NCBI GenBank assembly: GCA_034440615.1
Contig: JAOTOM010005053.1
Location: 129,501 to 193,500, forward strand
Source: Ashinkailepas kermadecensis
Lineage: Eukaryota; Arthropoda; Thecostraca; Neolepadidae
Direction of reading: 5' to 3'
Length of the DNA: 64,000 bases
The notes under the pieces were generated by a model. The model was given only the letters and a program-made list of their open reading frames with translations. It did not search any database and was not told the origin of the DNA. Both the position numbers and the translations under genes were made by a program. Positions 24,268-36,282 of the stretch are shown here, piece after piece; within the stretch, counting starts at the first letter, position 1; the number at the start of each line of letters is the position of its first letter.

Positions 24268-25992
24268 ATGGCAAACAGGAATACATCGGAGAAGTGGCCG
24301 AATCGCTGTGATTTGTGTGGCAAAGCGTTTCGCTGGCAGAACTCGCTCATTGTTCACGCCCGAACTCACAGCGGCGAAAAGCCACACGCATGTGATGTAT
24401 GTGGCAAGGCGTTCGGCCGACGGTGGTGTCTTAATGTTCACTACAGAATCCACTCCGGCGAGAGGCCATACAAGTGTAAGGTGTGTGGTAAATCGTTCTC
24501 TCACCACGGCAATCTGACCACTCATTACAGGATTCATACCGGGGAGAAAACATACAAGTGTAAGGAGTGTGGTAAAGCATTTCTTTATCAAGGCCACCTG
24601 AAAAGTCACGCTGCAGTCCACTCTGTGGATAAACCGTTCAGTTGTGACGTTTGCGGCAAGTTGTTCAGTCAGCAAAGCAGCGTTAATGCCCACTACAGAG
24701 TCCACTCCGGCGAGAGGCCATACAAGTGTAAGGAGTGTGGTAAATCGTTCTCTCAATCGTCCAATCTGGCCACTCATTGCAGGCTTCATTCCGGCGAAAA
24801 ACCATACAAGTGTGATCGTTGTGAGAAGTCGTTCAGGGAAAAGTCCACTCTGACATCGCATTATAGACTTCATTCTGGCGAGAGGCCATACAAGTGCGAT
24901 CAGTGTGAGAAGTCGTTCACGTGTCAGTCCTCTCTGACCATGCATTATAGACTCCACTCCGGCGAGAGGCCATACAAGTGCGATCAGTGTGAGAAGTCGT
25001 TCAGGCATCAGTCCACTCTGATCATACATTATAGACTTCATTCTGGCGAGAGGTCATACAAGTGCGATCAGTGTGAGAAGTCGTTCAGGCATCAGTCCAC
25101 TTTGACCACACATTATAGACTTCATTCTGGCGACAGGCCATACAAGTGCAATCAGTGTGAGAAGTCGTTCAGGCAAAAGTCCGAGCTGACCACGCATTAT
25201 AGACTTCATTCCGGCGAGAGGCCATACAAGTGTAAGGAGTGTGGTAGCGCATTTGTTGATAAATGTGTCCTGAAGCGTCACGCTGTAATCCATTCTTGGA
25301 AGAAGCCTTTCAGCTGTAATGTTTGTGGCAAGCCGTTCGCTCGAAAGAGTGATCTTAGTGTTCACTACAAAGTCCATTCCGGAGAGAAGCCATACAAGTG
25401 TGATCAGTGTGGTAAATCGTTTGCTCACCGGGGCAACTTGAAGACTCACGCTGTAGTCCATTCTGGAGAGAAACCGTTCAGGTGTGACGTTTGTGGCAAG
25501 CCGTTCGCTCGAAAGGGTGAGCTTAGTGTTCACTACAAACTCCATTCCGGAGAGAAGCCATACAAGTGTGATCAGTGTGGTAAATCGTTTGCTCAGCGGG
25601 GCAACTTGAAGACTCACGCTGTAGTCCATTCTGGAGAGAAACCGTTCAGTTGTGACGTTTGTGGCAAGCCGTTCGCTCGAAAGGGTGATCTTAGTGTTCA
25701 CTGCAAACTCCATTCCGGAGAGAAGCCATACAAGTGTGATCAGTGTGGTAAATCGTTTGCTCACCGGGGCAACTTGAAGACTCACGCTGTAGTCCATTCT
25801 GGAGAGAAACCGTTCAGGTGTGACGTTTGTGGCAAGCTGTTCAGTCTCCAGAGCACTCTTAATACCCATTACAGTATCCACTCCGGTAAGAGACCTTACA
25901 AGTGTGGGCATTGTGGTAAGTCGTTTATTCGGAAGGTCTCCCTGGAGCGTCACGTCGTAGACCATTCTAAAAATGAAACCGTTCAGACGTGA
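24268..25992 (+). CDS. C2H2 zinc-finger protein, 20 tandem fingers, single exon
   Basis: A protein of 574 residues from ATG 24268 (MANRNTSEKWPNR), chosen because the upstream extension to 24199 starts at GTG. Twenty C2H2 fingers of the form CxxCx12HxxxH follow with standard linkers (HSGEKPY, HSGERPY), so almost the whole protein is a DNA-binding array. No KRAB, SCAN, BTB or ZAD domain is present. Fingers 7-11 are near-identical (CDQCEKSF...HYRLH). Fingers 13-18 are three copies of a two-finger, 56-residue unit, and fingers 14, 16 and 18 share the helix RGNLKTH. The family acts as nuclear, sequence-specific DNA-binding proteins, often transcription factors or transposon repressors. The specific target is unknown. 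The clean long frame suggests an active gene. Confidence 0.88.
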   Translation: MANRNTSEKWPNRCDLCGKAFRWQNSLIVHARTHSGEKPHACDVCGKAFGRRWCLNVHYRIHSGERPYKCKVCGKSFSHHGNLTTHYRIHTGEKTYKCKECGKAFLYQGHLKSHAAVHSVDKPFSCDVCGKLFSQQSSVNAHYRVHSGERPYKCKECGKSFSQSSNLATHCRLHSGEKPYKCDRCEKSFREKSTLTSHYRLHSGERPYKCDQCEKSFTCQSSLTMHYRLHSGERPYKCDQCEKSFRHQSTLIIHYRLHSGERSYKCDQCEKSFRHQSTLTTHYRLHSGDRPYKCNQCEKSFRQKSELTTHYRLHSGERPYKCKECGSAFVDKCVLKRHAVIHSWKKPFSCNVCGKPFARKSDLSVHYKVHSGEKPYKCDQCGKSFAHRGNLKTHAVVHSGEKPFRCDVCGKPFARKGELSVHYKLHSGEKPYKCDQCGKSFAQRGNLKTHAVVHSGEKPFSCDVCGKPFARKGDLSVHCKLHSGEKPYKCDQCGKSFAHRGNLKTHAVVHSGEKPFRCDVCGKLFSLQSTLNTHYSIHSGKRPYKCGHCGKSFIRKVSLERHVVDHSKNETVQT

Positions 25993-26165
25993 CGTTTGCG
26001 GCAAGCTGTCAAGTCAATGGCCATAAAGGTGTGATCACTGTGGCAAATTGTTTGTTGACCAGGGCTTCCTGAGGCGTCATGCTGTACTCCATGACGAAGA
26101 GTGGTCGAGCTAGTGCGATCAGTGTGATTGCTGATTGATTCGGGGGGGGGGGCGTTCATAGAGGT
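25993..26165 (+). pseudogene. Decayed 3' fingers of the zinc-finger gene
   Basis: After the stop, finger remnants continue in another frame: RRDVCGKL, then CDHCGKLFVDQGFLRRH and a CDQCD fragment. At about 25967 the normal linker is replaced by a sequence with a length change, which throws the frame and ends the protein. The gene once carried at least two more fingers. Confidence 0.75.
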
Positions 26166-26294
26166 GTGATCAATGTGGGAAGTTCTCAGTTTCTGATATT
26201 CAGCTGACTGCAGTACAGGCTCGATTCTTGCTGGAAACTGTGCAGTTGTGGTGTCTGTGGGGATGTTCAGTTTCCTGGGGAAAATTCATGAAGT

Positions 26295-26825
26295 CCGAGG
26301 TACATGTACCACCAAGGTTCATAAAGTCCAAAAAGCAAAATCTAGCCCAAAATGTCTTGTATAGTATGCGTTCATAATATCCAAAATACATGACGTCCAA
26401 CGATGACAACCTCCAAATCTGCGTTCAAAGGGAGCGTTCTTAACCGCGAAAGTTAATTTAAGCCCGATGATCATAGGATCAAAAACAATTTCTCCAACAG
26501 TCAGCCTGAGGACCCGGTTGCACCCCTGCCGGTGAAATCATGTACCTAGGTAAGGTTATGGTAAGTTGGTCTCCGTTATGTGGATTTAACTGCTAGGCGT
26601 TTTACAGTACATCGAACGTATCGTTGGGGACTTATTTTTGGACCTTATAATCCTTTGACGTGAATAAACCTTTAACGTTATAAACGCTCCCTTTGAAGGC
26701 AGTTTTCGAGGTTGTTATCGTTGGATGTTATGAACACGACATTTTGACATTTTATTTCTCTCGTTTTTTGGACGTTGTGATCATTCGACATTGCGACCTT
26801 TGAACGTGATGAACTTTGGTAGTCA
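26295..26825. repeat. Foldback (inverted-repeat) element downstream of the zinc-finger gene
   Basis: Left arm about 26295-26480, right arm about 26620-26825 in reverse complement. Shared landmarks are ACCAAGGTTCAT / ATGAACTTTGGT, TCCAACGATGACAACCTC and CAAAGGGAGCGTT. No ORF; a MITE-like hairpin of unknown family. Confidence 0.65.
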
Positions 26826-27849
26826 ACGCAACTTGAATGTTTTGATATGGCCCCAGTTTCCCGAGCACCTTGAGCCGTCGTGACTAATGCATTCGTGCTC
26901 TACGCTGCAGTGTCTGAAAGTTTGTTTGATGATATAATCTCTGAGTGCATAATTATCCTGCATACGTGGCGCTATGGAGAAGTTAAGTGAAAATGTAATA
27001 AATGAAGGACATAATTGTAGCGCTTTGTGATGATGACCACTGGGATCCTCTACCTAATCCACGCACATTAACCCTCACCCTTGTGCGGTATTTTGCCATC
27101 TTCGTCAGTAACCTCGAGCACTAAAACAGAAACTAGCTCATGTGTCAGTCGCGGTAGCATCTTTTCACTTTCCGTGCCCAGAACGAATGCCATCGACACT
27201 TGGAAGTGAAAAATATGGACTTTCGATACCTGTCTTAGCTGGGACCCTCAGATTTCCACCACCACCAGGCTCTGTTTCGGCACATCGAGTTGTCTGTCGC
27301 ATCTGAGGGTCTACCTGCCTCTCGCAGTCATCTCGGTCCTCGTCAACGCCCTAGTCTTCTCGCAAATCCGGTACTGCATTTCGGCGTACGGTAACGAAAC
27401 TGATGAAATATGTTTCGTCTGCAAGCAATTATCGACTACAGAACAACCATTATTCTCGACCGCAAAAATCGATTGTATCGGGTCTGCTGGAGAGGCTTGG
27501 CTGTCTGGGTGCGGGGAGATAGTATCGTACCACACGATGTGCCTGGCGCACAAGGTGAGCCTCTGGTCCATTCACCCCGCTATGGTGTCCATTCACGCCG
27601 CTGTGGTGTCCATTAAAGTCCAAATACACAACATCCATCCTGCTTTGGTTGTCTTCTTCCTTAGTAACATACTCCATGAACTCCAAAAGGCTGATATGGC
27701 ATGACCGTGGAACAAAGGTGACGCTTGATCGTCACATATGAAACTCAATCATTGGAGGCAATAACTGTCAAATGTAGTTAAAGTGCCCGCCTGCTGTGGT
27801 AACACCACAGCATCAGTGGTTCGGCAGTGGAATAGCGGTGGCCTTCCAG
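26826..27849. other. No gene recognised
   Basis: Includes a short duplication of GGTGTCCATT near 27580-27615. No supported coding region. Confidence 0.5.
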
Positions 27850-29890
27850 GCAAGTTTATATAATTCAAATTGGAATTATTGCAACAAAAGCCATTGCTAG
27901 CGACGCTCCAAGAAACTCACTTTCGAGATTCTGATTCCACTTGGAACAAAATCCCAAATTACACTTGGCGTATCGATAAGGTAAACGGCCCACATAGGAA
28001 ATGGGGCGCGGCCGTACTCATTGCAACCCCGTCGTCGAGTAACGTTAGGCGCTAGACCTACGCGGACACATCGCACACTTCGTTCTCAACTTCCTCAGAG
28101 ACAGGACACTTAAGGTACGGGGCGGCCGTGTCACATCGAACACGACAGCTCAGGAGCAGGGCCTGGCGCGGGGCGAGGGGCGTGCTCTCACCGAGTCTCC
28201 TCATCATAATGATTGACGACGTACTTGCTGTCGATACGGACACTTCACTTCATTACTCGCTTTTCCCGGACGACATCCATTTGGACAACATCACAATGCT
28301 TCCTAAAAACGGGGGAAAATCAAGCAGGTTTAACCACATAGCAAAGTGGTGCAGAACATGGGACTTCACCCTCTCCGCAGAAAAATCGGTCACTGTCACA
28401 TATAGTCGGCTCCGCCCCACACCCACAACTCTACTTAAAATCGATGGCAAAGCCATCGAACAGGCGAAAAGTGTCAAGTTTTTAGAATTACAATTAGACG
28501 AACAACTTAGTTTTAACACAAAGACCACCTCTATCTCGAAGCAATGCGCAAAGCGTGTCAACATACTTCGCGCACTTGCAGGCACAGCCTGGGGCGTAGA
28601 CAGGAAAGCACTACTACGACTCTACATATCAATCATGCGGGCCATTCGAAAATACAACAGCATCATCTTTGCCACCATTTCAGAAAGCCAGAGTAAAAAG
28701 CTCCGCACCCCACCGACAGCTATTCTTCTAGTGGACTCAAACACGCCACCACTCCACCTCAGGAGGTCACAACAGCTGTGCCGTTACCACATCAAAACCA
28801 AATCCGTTAAAAATCATCCGGCACAACGCTACCTTGCGCCTGACAACAGCCGATTTGGGTGCAAACTTCCACCATTTAGCATTCAAATGACCACGGCCTC
28901 TCAGATCTTAACCTCACAATGCCAGCCACTGCAGCTCGACCGCCCACGAGGCCATTCTGGACTTTCAGTCAACCAAAGGTCGAGTACTTGCTCTCGGAAA
29001 AGAAATCAACTATCGCACCGGCATATATTCTTGGCATCTAACACATGTTCGCCGATGACAACAATCACAAAACACTCATATTCACGGATGGGTCGAAACA
29101 CGAGCCTAAGGTAGGCATCGGCATCACTGGACCAAGTCTTAGACTTTCCAAGCGTCTACCGGATATCTTCTGCATCTATTCCGCTGAAGCAATGGCCATT
29201 CTGGCCGCTATCTCCAGTCTCATGAGGCGTAAAGCTAGAGACGTGGTAATTTGCGGGGACTCCAAATCCGTCCTTCAGCCAATTAGCGGCACCCACGACT
29301 GTCCACATCACGTCATTGATATAATCCAACAAATCGTTGTCCATAACGTAAGCATGAATTTGTCCTTCCTCTGGATTCCGGGCCACGCCAACATCCCAGG
29401 TAATGAAGAAGCAGACAGTCTCGCAAAGCAAGCCTTAGCATTGAACACTTACCCAGCATGGAATATTCGGTAGACGAGTGCAAAGCACTCCTAAAACGTC
29501 ACATTCGCCAGCATCACCAGAACACATGAACACAACATAAATTCAACCACACCCACGCAATCAAACAAACGGAAAGCACATGAAACGCATGCAATCAATC
29601 TCACCGACAAAAAGTGGTCATCCTCACTAGACTTAGAAGTGGTTGCACAAAACTAACAGCCTCAACGAGAGGGTGACCTAATATACAACACTTCACTGCG
29701 ACACCTGCAACACCACATTAAGCATAGGCCACATTCGGCTAGACTGCAGTAGCTTTAGCTCTCAAAGACAACTTAAGGCATTCTGCAAAAGAGATGGCAT
29801 CACCCTGTCGCCTCCATCGCTTCTCGGTGACAAGCACCCAGCACTCCTTCAATTGCTATTTGAATATATGTATGCCACAATACTAGCAGG
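27850..29890 (+). mobile_element. Relic RNase H-containing LINE with an internal deletion
   Basis: Endonuclease start: LLATLQETHFR (about 27890). After about 28030 the sequence jumps to the RT palm, losing the rest of EN and the front of RT. The palm shows IIMIDDVL and SLFPDDIHLDN, with the active-site box decayed to PDD (about 28265), then SVKFLELQLDEQLSF and an RNase H domain in 29045-29473: IFTDGSKHE, AEAMAILAAI, CGDSKSVLQ and FLWIPGHANIPGNEEADSLA. A C-terminal H/C region follows to about 29890. Multiple frameshifts make it inactive. RNase H places it with I/R1/LOA-type LINEs, unlike the CR1-like copies. Confidence 0.82.
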
Positions 29891-30689
29891 AGCACTCACA
29901 TCAACACGTAATGCATGCTCGCGAAACACTCGTCGGAAACATGTAAATAGCTATTCCAGAATAGCGTCGGACGTACATGAGCCGATTTCTTTCCCAATTA
30001 GAAATAAATGGCTACCAAGCTGTGCCGTCGGACGAAGATGAGCCAACTTGCTTTAGGGAAACATAGCAAAAGTCAGCATAGCGTGAAACGACTATCCGGA
30101 GGAGCCATCAGACGTAGTTGAGCCGATGTACCTTGCAACCCATTACGTAAAACGGCTACCCAGAGGTACAGCGGACATAGATGGGCCGAATTTCAAAACG
30201 CCTTGTTAACCCAACTGACAACCCTGCATGACATGATTTAGATTTAGATTAACCCGCTACTAACAACTAACACGCGGTGGCTGGCGTGGACAACTTCCTC
30301 CTTGTTCCATGGGAATATGGGACCTCCAATGACAACAGTGGGCCTCCTGTTGCGGTCTAAGGTTTGCGGTCAGATCACTTCAGGCGGTCTTCTGTCGTTA
30401 CCTTTCAGAAACTCTGCTGCCACTGAGGGGAAGGAGCTATGGCGCCCTTAGCCCCCTGACTGTCCTTTCTTCCACTCTTGAACGAGGGTGGCAACATGAC
30501 CAGGCAAAATGAACGGAAGAGGGAGCCTGCCAATACCGGATGCCCATGATGTTAGCAACGCATTCGCATTCACATTCAGCATCATATTCGCATACTCTCC
30601 GAATTCGTTCATTTTTTTTCAGGGTATCATCTTCGTCGCTTGCAAAAGTAAGGCAAACAACGATTCTTCAGTAGGACGAGCGGTTCGAT
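29891..30689. other. No gene recognised
   Basis: Contains degenerate repeats of a phrase around GAGCCGAT/GGGCCGA (about 29980-30200). No supported frame. Confidence 0.5.
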
Positions 30690-32080
30690 CTCCAGAGGTC
30701 CAGAGAGGTCACTCGGGTCAAAAACGGTGTACCGTATAAAGTTCGAAGTATTTCACTTAGCCGAATGATTCCAACGCCTAGATGTCCGCTGTCCATCAAA
30801 GATGCAGCACTTCGAATTACGTGAACTTCAATGTCACAGTTTGACCTCAGTTCACCGAAGTTGGTTTTACTCATGCACTATATCTATTTACGGGGTACCG
30901 AATAAAATCATGGTGACACGTTGGATATACCTGATTTTCGCAGGTCATAGTCTACATAGCACGTACATAGAGCACATCAATCAAAATGACCCATTATGCC
31001 CACTGATTCATTACCGCTCGCCAAAAATGACCAAAAAATGCAACTATGCCAAATTCTTGTGTACCCGATAATTTCCGCAAAATTTCACTTGACACGACGA
31101 AAAAAACACCCAGACATTGGTTATGGCCCATGTGTTCAGCACATTGAAGCATCTGGCCTACAATCTCATAGTTTGACCTATATTCGCAAAATACTGTTTT
31201 CACCACGCATTATTGCCATCTACGGGGTACCTGATAATACCCTCCAAAATACATACATCGGATGGACATTAGCGCCAAAAAATCTCCCATCGGACAAGAA
31301 AGCAGCACATCCAAGCATGTCACCTTCAAGCTCATCATTTGACCTCAGGTCATCTTAGCCTTTAACATTACACCCTATGGGAATATCACGGTGTACCGAA
31401 TACAATTTTCCTGAATACATTTATCGGATGGATATTAGCGTCTAATAATCGCCCACCGAGCAAGGACGCAGCACATCCGAGCATGTGCCCGTCTGCGCAA
31501 GCGTTTGACCTCAGGTCAGGTTTTATGAAATTCAGAAAAAGACAGTATTCCACTTGGGTACCGTATGTGGACCAAACCAAGCTTTGAATGTAGACTATCT
31601 CAACACTGATGCATGCACTAGCAACACAAGAAGCAGCACACTGCGTGACCTGACCTCTATCGATGACGCATTTCATCAGGTAGAGCTAGCGTCCCATTCA
31701 ACAACGCATTCAGAAACGAATTCACCAATGTTCTCCGATTCGTCTGAACATTTGACACAACCTTCGCATACTTACCCATACATGCATCCCGAAACCATTA
31801 TCTGCTACGACGAACCATTTCGCCTTCAGAGGCGAAAAGGTGAGCCGGGTCAAATCTGGGGTACCACATAACTTGCCGGATAATTCACTTATTGGAATCA
31901 TTCAAACGCTTGTGCCACCGATGTCATCGTGGCATGCAGCACACCAAGTCAACTGGTCACTCGAGGTCACCATTTGACCTCAGGTCAACGAAGACTTTAA
32001 CATTACACCCTATGGAAATATCACGGTGTACCGAATACAATTTTCCTGAATACATTTATCGGATGGATATTACCGCATGG
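30690..32080. repeat. Degenerate satellite-like region, unit roughly 230-350 bp
   Basis: Recurring order of landmarks: a GTTTGACCTCAGGTCA-like palindrome, a CATTAT/ACATTACACCCTATGG phrase, then ACGGTGTACCGAATA. It recurs around 30840-30905, 31170-31220, 31330-31410, 31505-31560 and 31975-32040. Short ORFs across it are repeat products. Confidence 0.6.
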
Positions 32081-32402
32081 ATATATTGGTGAATTCCTTT
32101 CTGAATGCGTTGTTGAATGGGACGCTAGTGCTACCTGATGAAATGCGTCATCGATAGAGGTCAGATCACGCAGTGTGCTGCTTCTTGTGTTGCTAGTGCA
32201 TGCATCAGTGTTGAGATAGCCTACATTCAAAGCTTCGTTTGTCCCACATACGGTACCCAAGTAGACTACTTTCTTTTTCTGAATTTCGTTATACCAGACC
32301 TGAGGTCAAACGCTGACGCTGACGGTCACATGCTCGGATGTGCTGCGTCCTTGCTCGGTGGGCGATTCTTGGACGCTAATATCCATCCGATAAATGTATT
32401 TA
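31390..32402. repeat. Large inverted repeat with arms of about 330 bp
   Basis: 31390-31730 pairs with 32078-32402 in reverse complement. Examples are CGATGACGCATTTCATCAGG with CCTGATGAAATGCGTCATCG, and the shared ATGCATGCACTAGCAACACA stretch. The spacer also contains a direct copy of the left edge (ACGGTGTACCGAATACAATT at about 32025). It could form a long hairpin. Confidence 0.72.
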
Positions 32403-32506
32403 GCCCTTCTTGCACAATCGAGTTCTCCTGACTAGGATTTCGACGTTATTCCATTCGAGGCTATTCGTCGTTCAACCTGCCGCTAGATGGCAGTCCAAAT
32501 ACTTAA

Positions 32507-33186
32507 CCCTCGCACGTCCGGGGGGGGGCAGATATCTGCCCCCCCCCCCTGCGGTTTTTCCTACTTTGCCGCCATACTAATCGGGTTAGCAAGGCCAAAC
32601 CTCGCATGGCTGCTCATTGGTCTTTTCCGCATATCCTCAGAAATGTTCGACCCCAGGTCATCTCAAGTCAGGTCACCAGTTCAGGCGAAGTGACCCAACA
32701 TCCTCGGAGTTCTAGGTGTCATCACTCCCACAATAATTGGGCGATTGATTTCAAACTTATATCACGTCATGATCTTATCCGTGGACTATAATATGTATAT
32801 ACGGTTTTTATGGGGGTTGGTAGGCCTATGGTAAAATATACAAATGTTTCCTGGTTGCATATTTGTATCGGAATAACCTCTAACGATTATGGCGTGTAGT
32901 TGGAAGTTATTCTCAATGTTACCGCTGATATTTTTGTGGGTGACCTCCCAAGGTAGCTGAGGTCACCTGAAATCACTAGCACATTTCTCCCCATTATATC
33001 CCCCCCATTAAAATAAAAAAAAAAAAAAAAAAAAATATTTTTTTTTTTTTAAAAAAAAAAGTTTATTAAAAAAAAAAAAAAAACCTAGTCTTCCCATGAC
33101 CTTGACCTGAGGTCATAGTTTCGGTGACACATCTGTTGATCTGACCTTAAATTACAAGCGTATATCGATAGCACATTTCAAGGGCC
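32507..33186. mobile_element. TTAA MITE, truncated copy of the 14996 family
   Basis: TTAA at 32503-32506, then CCCTCGCACGTCCGG, a G run, CAGATATCTG and a C run, as in the 14996 element, with high identity through about 33000. The right end is missing where the LINE at 33187 begins. Confidence 0.8.
33001..33085. repeat. Poly-A/poly-T block inside the MITE
   Basis: Long A and T homopolymers replace about 100 bp of ordinary sequence found in the sister MITE at about 15510-15610. It may be real microsatellite growth or a low-quality assembly patch. Confidence 0.7.
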
Positions 33187-35615
33187 CCATCATGTAAACT
33201 GTTTAGGAAATGCCTTGAAGAGGACTTGTTCTTACACCAGTTTGTAATGGAACCAACCAGGCAGGGCTCATTCTTGGACCTTGTCGTCTCAGATTTAAGT
33301 GATTTAGTTCAAGACTTGACTGTAGGAGAAACTCTGGGAAGAGTGACCATAACATAGTGCGTTTTAAGGTACAAATAGCAGGGACAATCAAGGATAATTT
33401 GGCAAAGATTCCAAATTTTAACAGGGCAGACTTTGACTGCATGAGAGAGGCTTTAAGTGCCATAAAATGGGAAGAAGAATTTTTGCATTTAAATGCCTGT
33501 GAAATGTGGGAAAAATTCAAATCTTACTTGAGGGAAATTCAGATTAGACATGTCCCCCAAAAGCAAAGACGCAAAAGAAGGGTAGGAAAGCCAGCATGGC
33601 TTACACCCGATTTGATGAGATCAATTAAGGCTAAGAAAGATGCATTTAGAGTATTTAAGGAAGCTTCAAATGTCGTAAATCTAAGGTCATATAAAAAAGC
33701 TAGAGATGCTGTGAAGCAGAAAACCAGAGCAGCAAGGCGAGCAAAAGAATTGGATTTGGCTAGGAACTGTAATGGGGACAGTAAAAAGTTCTTTAGTTTT
33801 TACAAGCTAAGTAAAGTTTCAAGCACAATTGGTCCACTGGAAGTAAATTGGACTATATTGAGTGAGGATGGTGAGATGGTTGAGGAGCTGAGCAAGCAGT
33901 TTAAATCAGTGTTTACAGTGGAGGATGTGACAAATCTGCCAACCGTGAACCACAGTTCAGTGACAGGTGATCAGATACACGATATTGATTTCATTGATAG
34001 TGATGTTGTTTTCAATTATATCAGAAAAATACAGCCAAACAAGGCAGCAGGACCTGATGGAATTTATGCTAGGGTATTGCGGGAAGCTGAAAAGGAACTG
34101 GCAATTCCACTCAGTATACTATTTTGTAGATCAGTTTCACAAAATGAAATTCCAACACATTGGAAAAGGGCAAATGTAGTTCCTATTTTCAAGAAAGGAG
34201 AAAGAGGGAAAGTTGAAAATTATAGGCCAGTAAGCCTCACATCCCTAGTCTGCAAGGTACTCGAATCAATTATCAATGATATAATAGTTAGTTTTCTGGA
34301 AGGAAACAGATTGATTCAAGATACTCAACATGGGTTTAGAAAAGGGAGATCGTGTCTCACAAATCTCTTGGACTTTTTTAATTTTGCCACAGAACAATTT
34401 GATCATGGAAATCAGGTTGATGTAGCATATCTTGACTTTAGTAAGGCCTTTGACAAGGTACCCCATAAACGGTTAATGATGCAGCTTCAGGTCCATGGCA
34501 TTGCAGGTAGCATCCTAAAATGGATAGAGTTGTGGCTTTCAGATAGACAGCAGAGAGTAATGCTAAATGGTACAAAGTCATCATGGCAAAATGTTCCTAG
34601 TGGAGTCCCTCAGGGGTCGGTACTGAGGCCACTATTGTTCATTATATTTGCGAATAGCATTGAATGTGGCCTAAGCAGTAAGGTTTTGAAATTTGCGGAT
34701 GATTTGAAGATCTTTTGGGCAATAACAGGGCACAATGAGCAGGTTTTGCTGCAGAACGACTTAGACGAGCTTGTGAAGTGGTCCGAAAAAATGGCAAATG
34801 AAGTTTAATTTTGATAAGTGCAAAGTCATGCATGTAGGTAGGCAGCATATGAAGGCGCCATACTTGATGGGTGGCCAAGTGCTATCTGTGACTCAGCAGG
34901 ATAAGGACTGAGGTGTTATTTTGAACACAAAATTGGGGCATCAGAACAGACCAAAGAAGCCAGGAAAAAGGCACTAAAAATGCTTGGGGCAATACAGAGG
35001 AATGTGTCATACAAAAGTGAGGTGGTCATCAGGAAGCTTTACTGTGCATATGTCAGGCCACATTTGGAATACTGTGTCCAAGCTTGGTCCCCTAGTTATG
35101 AGAAAGATTGTTGCCTTTTAGAAAGAGTACAAAAGAGGGCAACAAAAATGGTTAATGGTATAGGCAACCGGTCGTATGAGGAAAGATTGAAGAAATTGAA
35201 TATGTTTTCACTTAGATATAGAAGGCTGAGAGATCTCATCGAGGTTTTTAAATTTGTTCATGGTCAGGAACAGGGATATCTCAGGGAAATGTTTGAATTT
35301 AACAGAAATGATGCAATTAGAGGTCATCAATTCAAAATTAAAGTGAATCACAGCAGGACAAGGTTAAGACAGTATTTCTTCGCCAACAGGGTAGTAGAAC
35401 ACTGGAACCGGCTGCCAAGAACCATTGTCAGTAGCAACACACTGAACATCTTTAAAAAATGGCATAGACAATCATTATAAGAATTGGGGGCTTGTTTTTC
35501 TGTATTCCAGGGAGGGCTGATATACATATTTGGTGGGCAACTGGTTCAATGTCCAAAAGTGCAACCAAGAAGTGCCCTTGTGGCTCATAGTTGCACTGGT
35601 CTTTTATGTCTTTAT
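33187..35615 (+). mobile_element. CR1-like LINE, best-preserved copy, 5'-truncated
   Basis: Same family as 2440-6370. It begins within the endonuclease end (CKLFRKCLEEDLF) and ends with TTTATGTC repeats near 35600. It interrupts or abuts a truncated MITE on its left. It serves as the uninterrupted reference that reveals the nested insertion in the 2.4-kb copy. Confidence 0.87.
33357..35480 (+). pseudogene. LINE reverse transcriptase, long frame then frameshifts
   Basis: A 483-codon frame (33357-34808) holds most of the RT: KIQPNKAAGPDGIYARVLRE, ENYRPVSLTSLVCKVLE, HGFRKGRSCLTNLLDFF, DVAYLDFSKAFDKVPHKRLM, VPQGSVLRPLLFIIF and KFADDLKIF with the catalytic Asp pair. The frame is lost near 34798. 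The C-terminal part continues in 34980-35480 (YVRPHLEYCVQAWSP, RRLRDLIEVFKF). The upstream EN is missing, so the copy cannot move on its own. Confidence 0.85.
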
Positions 35616-36278
35616 GTCTTTTTGCATCATCATGCAGATGTGGAATCCTTGCGGAATTATTGATCTTGCGCACATCCGATTCAACTACATTGCTTTCATG
35701 GATTTGTTTACTCCGAATGCTAAGTCATTCAATTGTTGGTGTTAAATTGATGGCACCAAATATACAGGAGCCTGTCATTTCAAATCAACCAATTCAATGG
35801 AACAGTCCAGATGTTCTCTGAAATATGTTGTCAATGAAGTTTAGTTTGGATACGAGATAAATCCGTCCCATGTTTTTCCACCATAAAGCAAATGAGATTA
35901 AGCTAAGTTTGGTTACTCATACTTTAATTTTCACATTTTTAGACATGTTTGTGAATTGCTTGAGCATAATTGATTTCAATTTGTATCCCAAAAGTTAGGC
36001 TAATATACAAGTAACTGGAATATTTGGTCACGTTTGTCTCTTCCCTCACAAGGAGTTTGATAGTGCGTACAAATTCTGATGGTGAATACCAGCATTGTGC
36101 GACCATTAGGAGGTTAATCAGAATATTGCTGTTGCATGGCATTTATTCTTTTGGTTGGTGGTGTGCTAGCAATACCAAAAGTACATTAGCCTCCGGCCCC
36201 ATAATCATGGGTTAGGTTATCGATGTACTTTTTCAGGTTCATCACAGATGTTCTGCAGAGCAGCTCCAGAATTGGGCT
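35616..36278. other. No gene recognised
   Basis: AT-rich flank between the LINE and the LTR element. No supported frame. Confidence 0.5.
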
Positions 36279-36282
36279 GGCT

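Noticed and set aside
24223..26004. Long minus-strand ORFs over the zinc-finger gene
   Set aside because: Shadows of the repeated finger codons; no domain on that strand.
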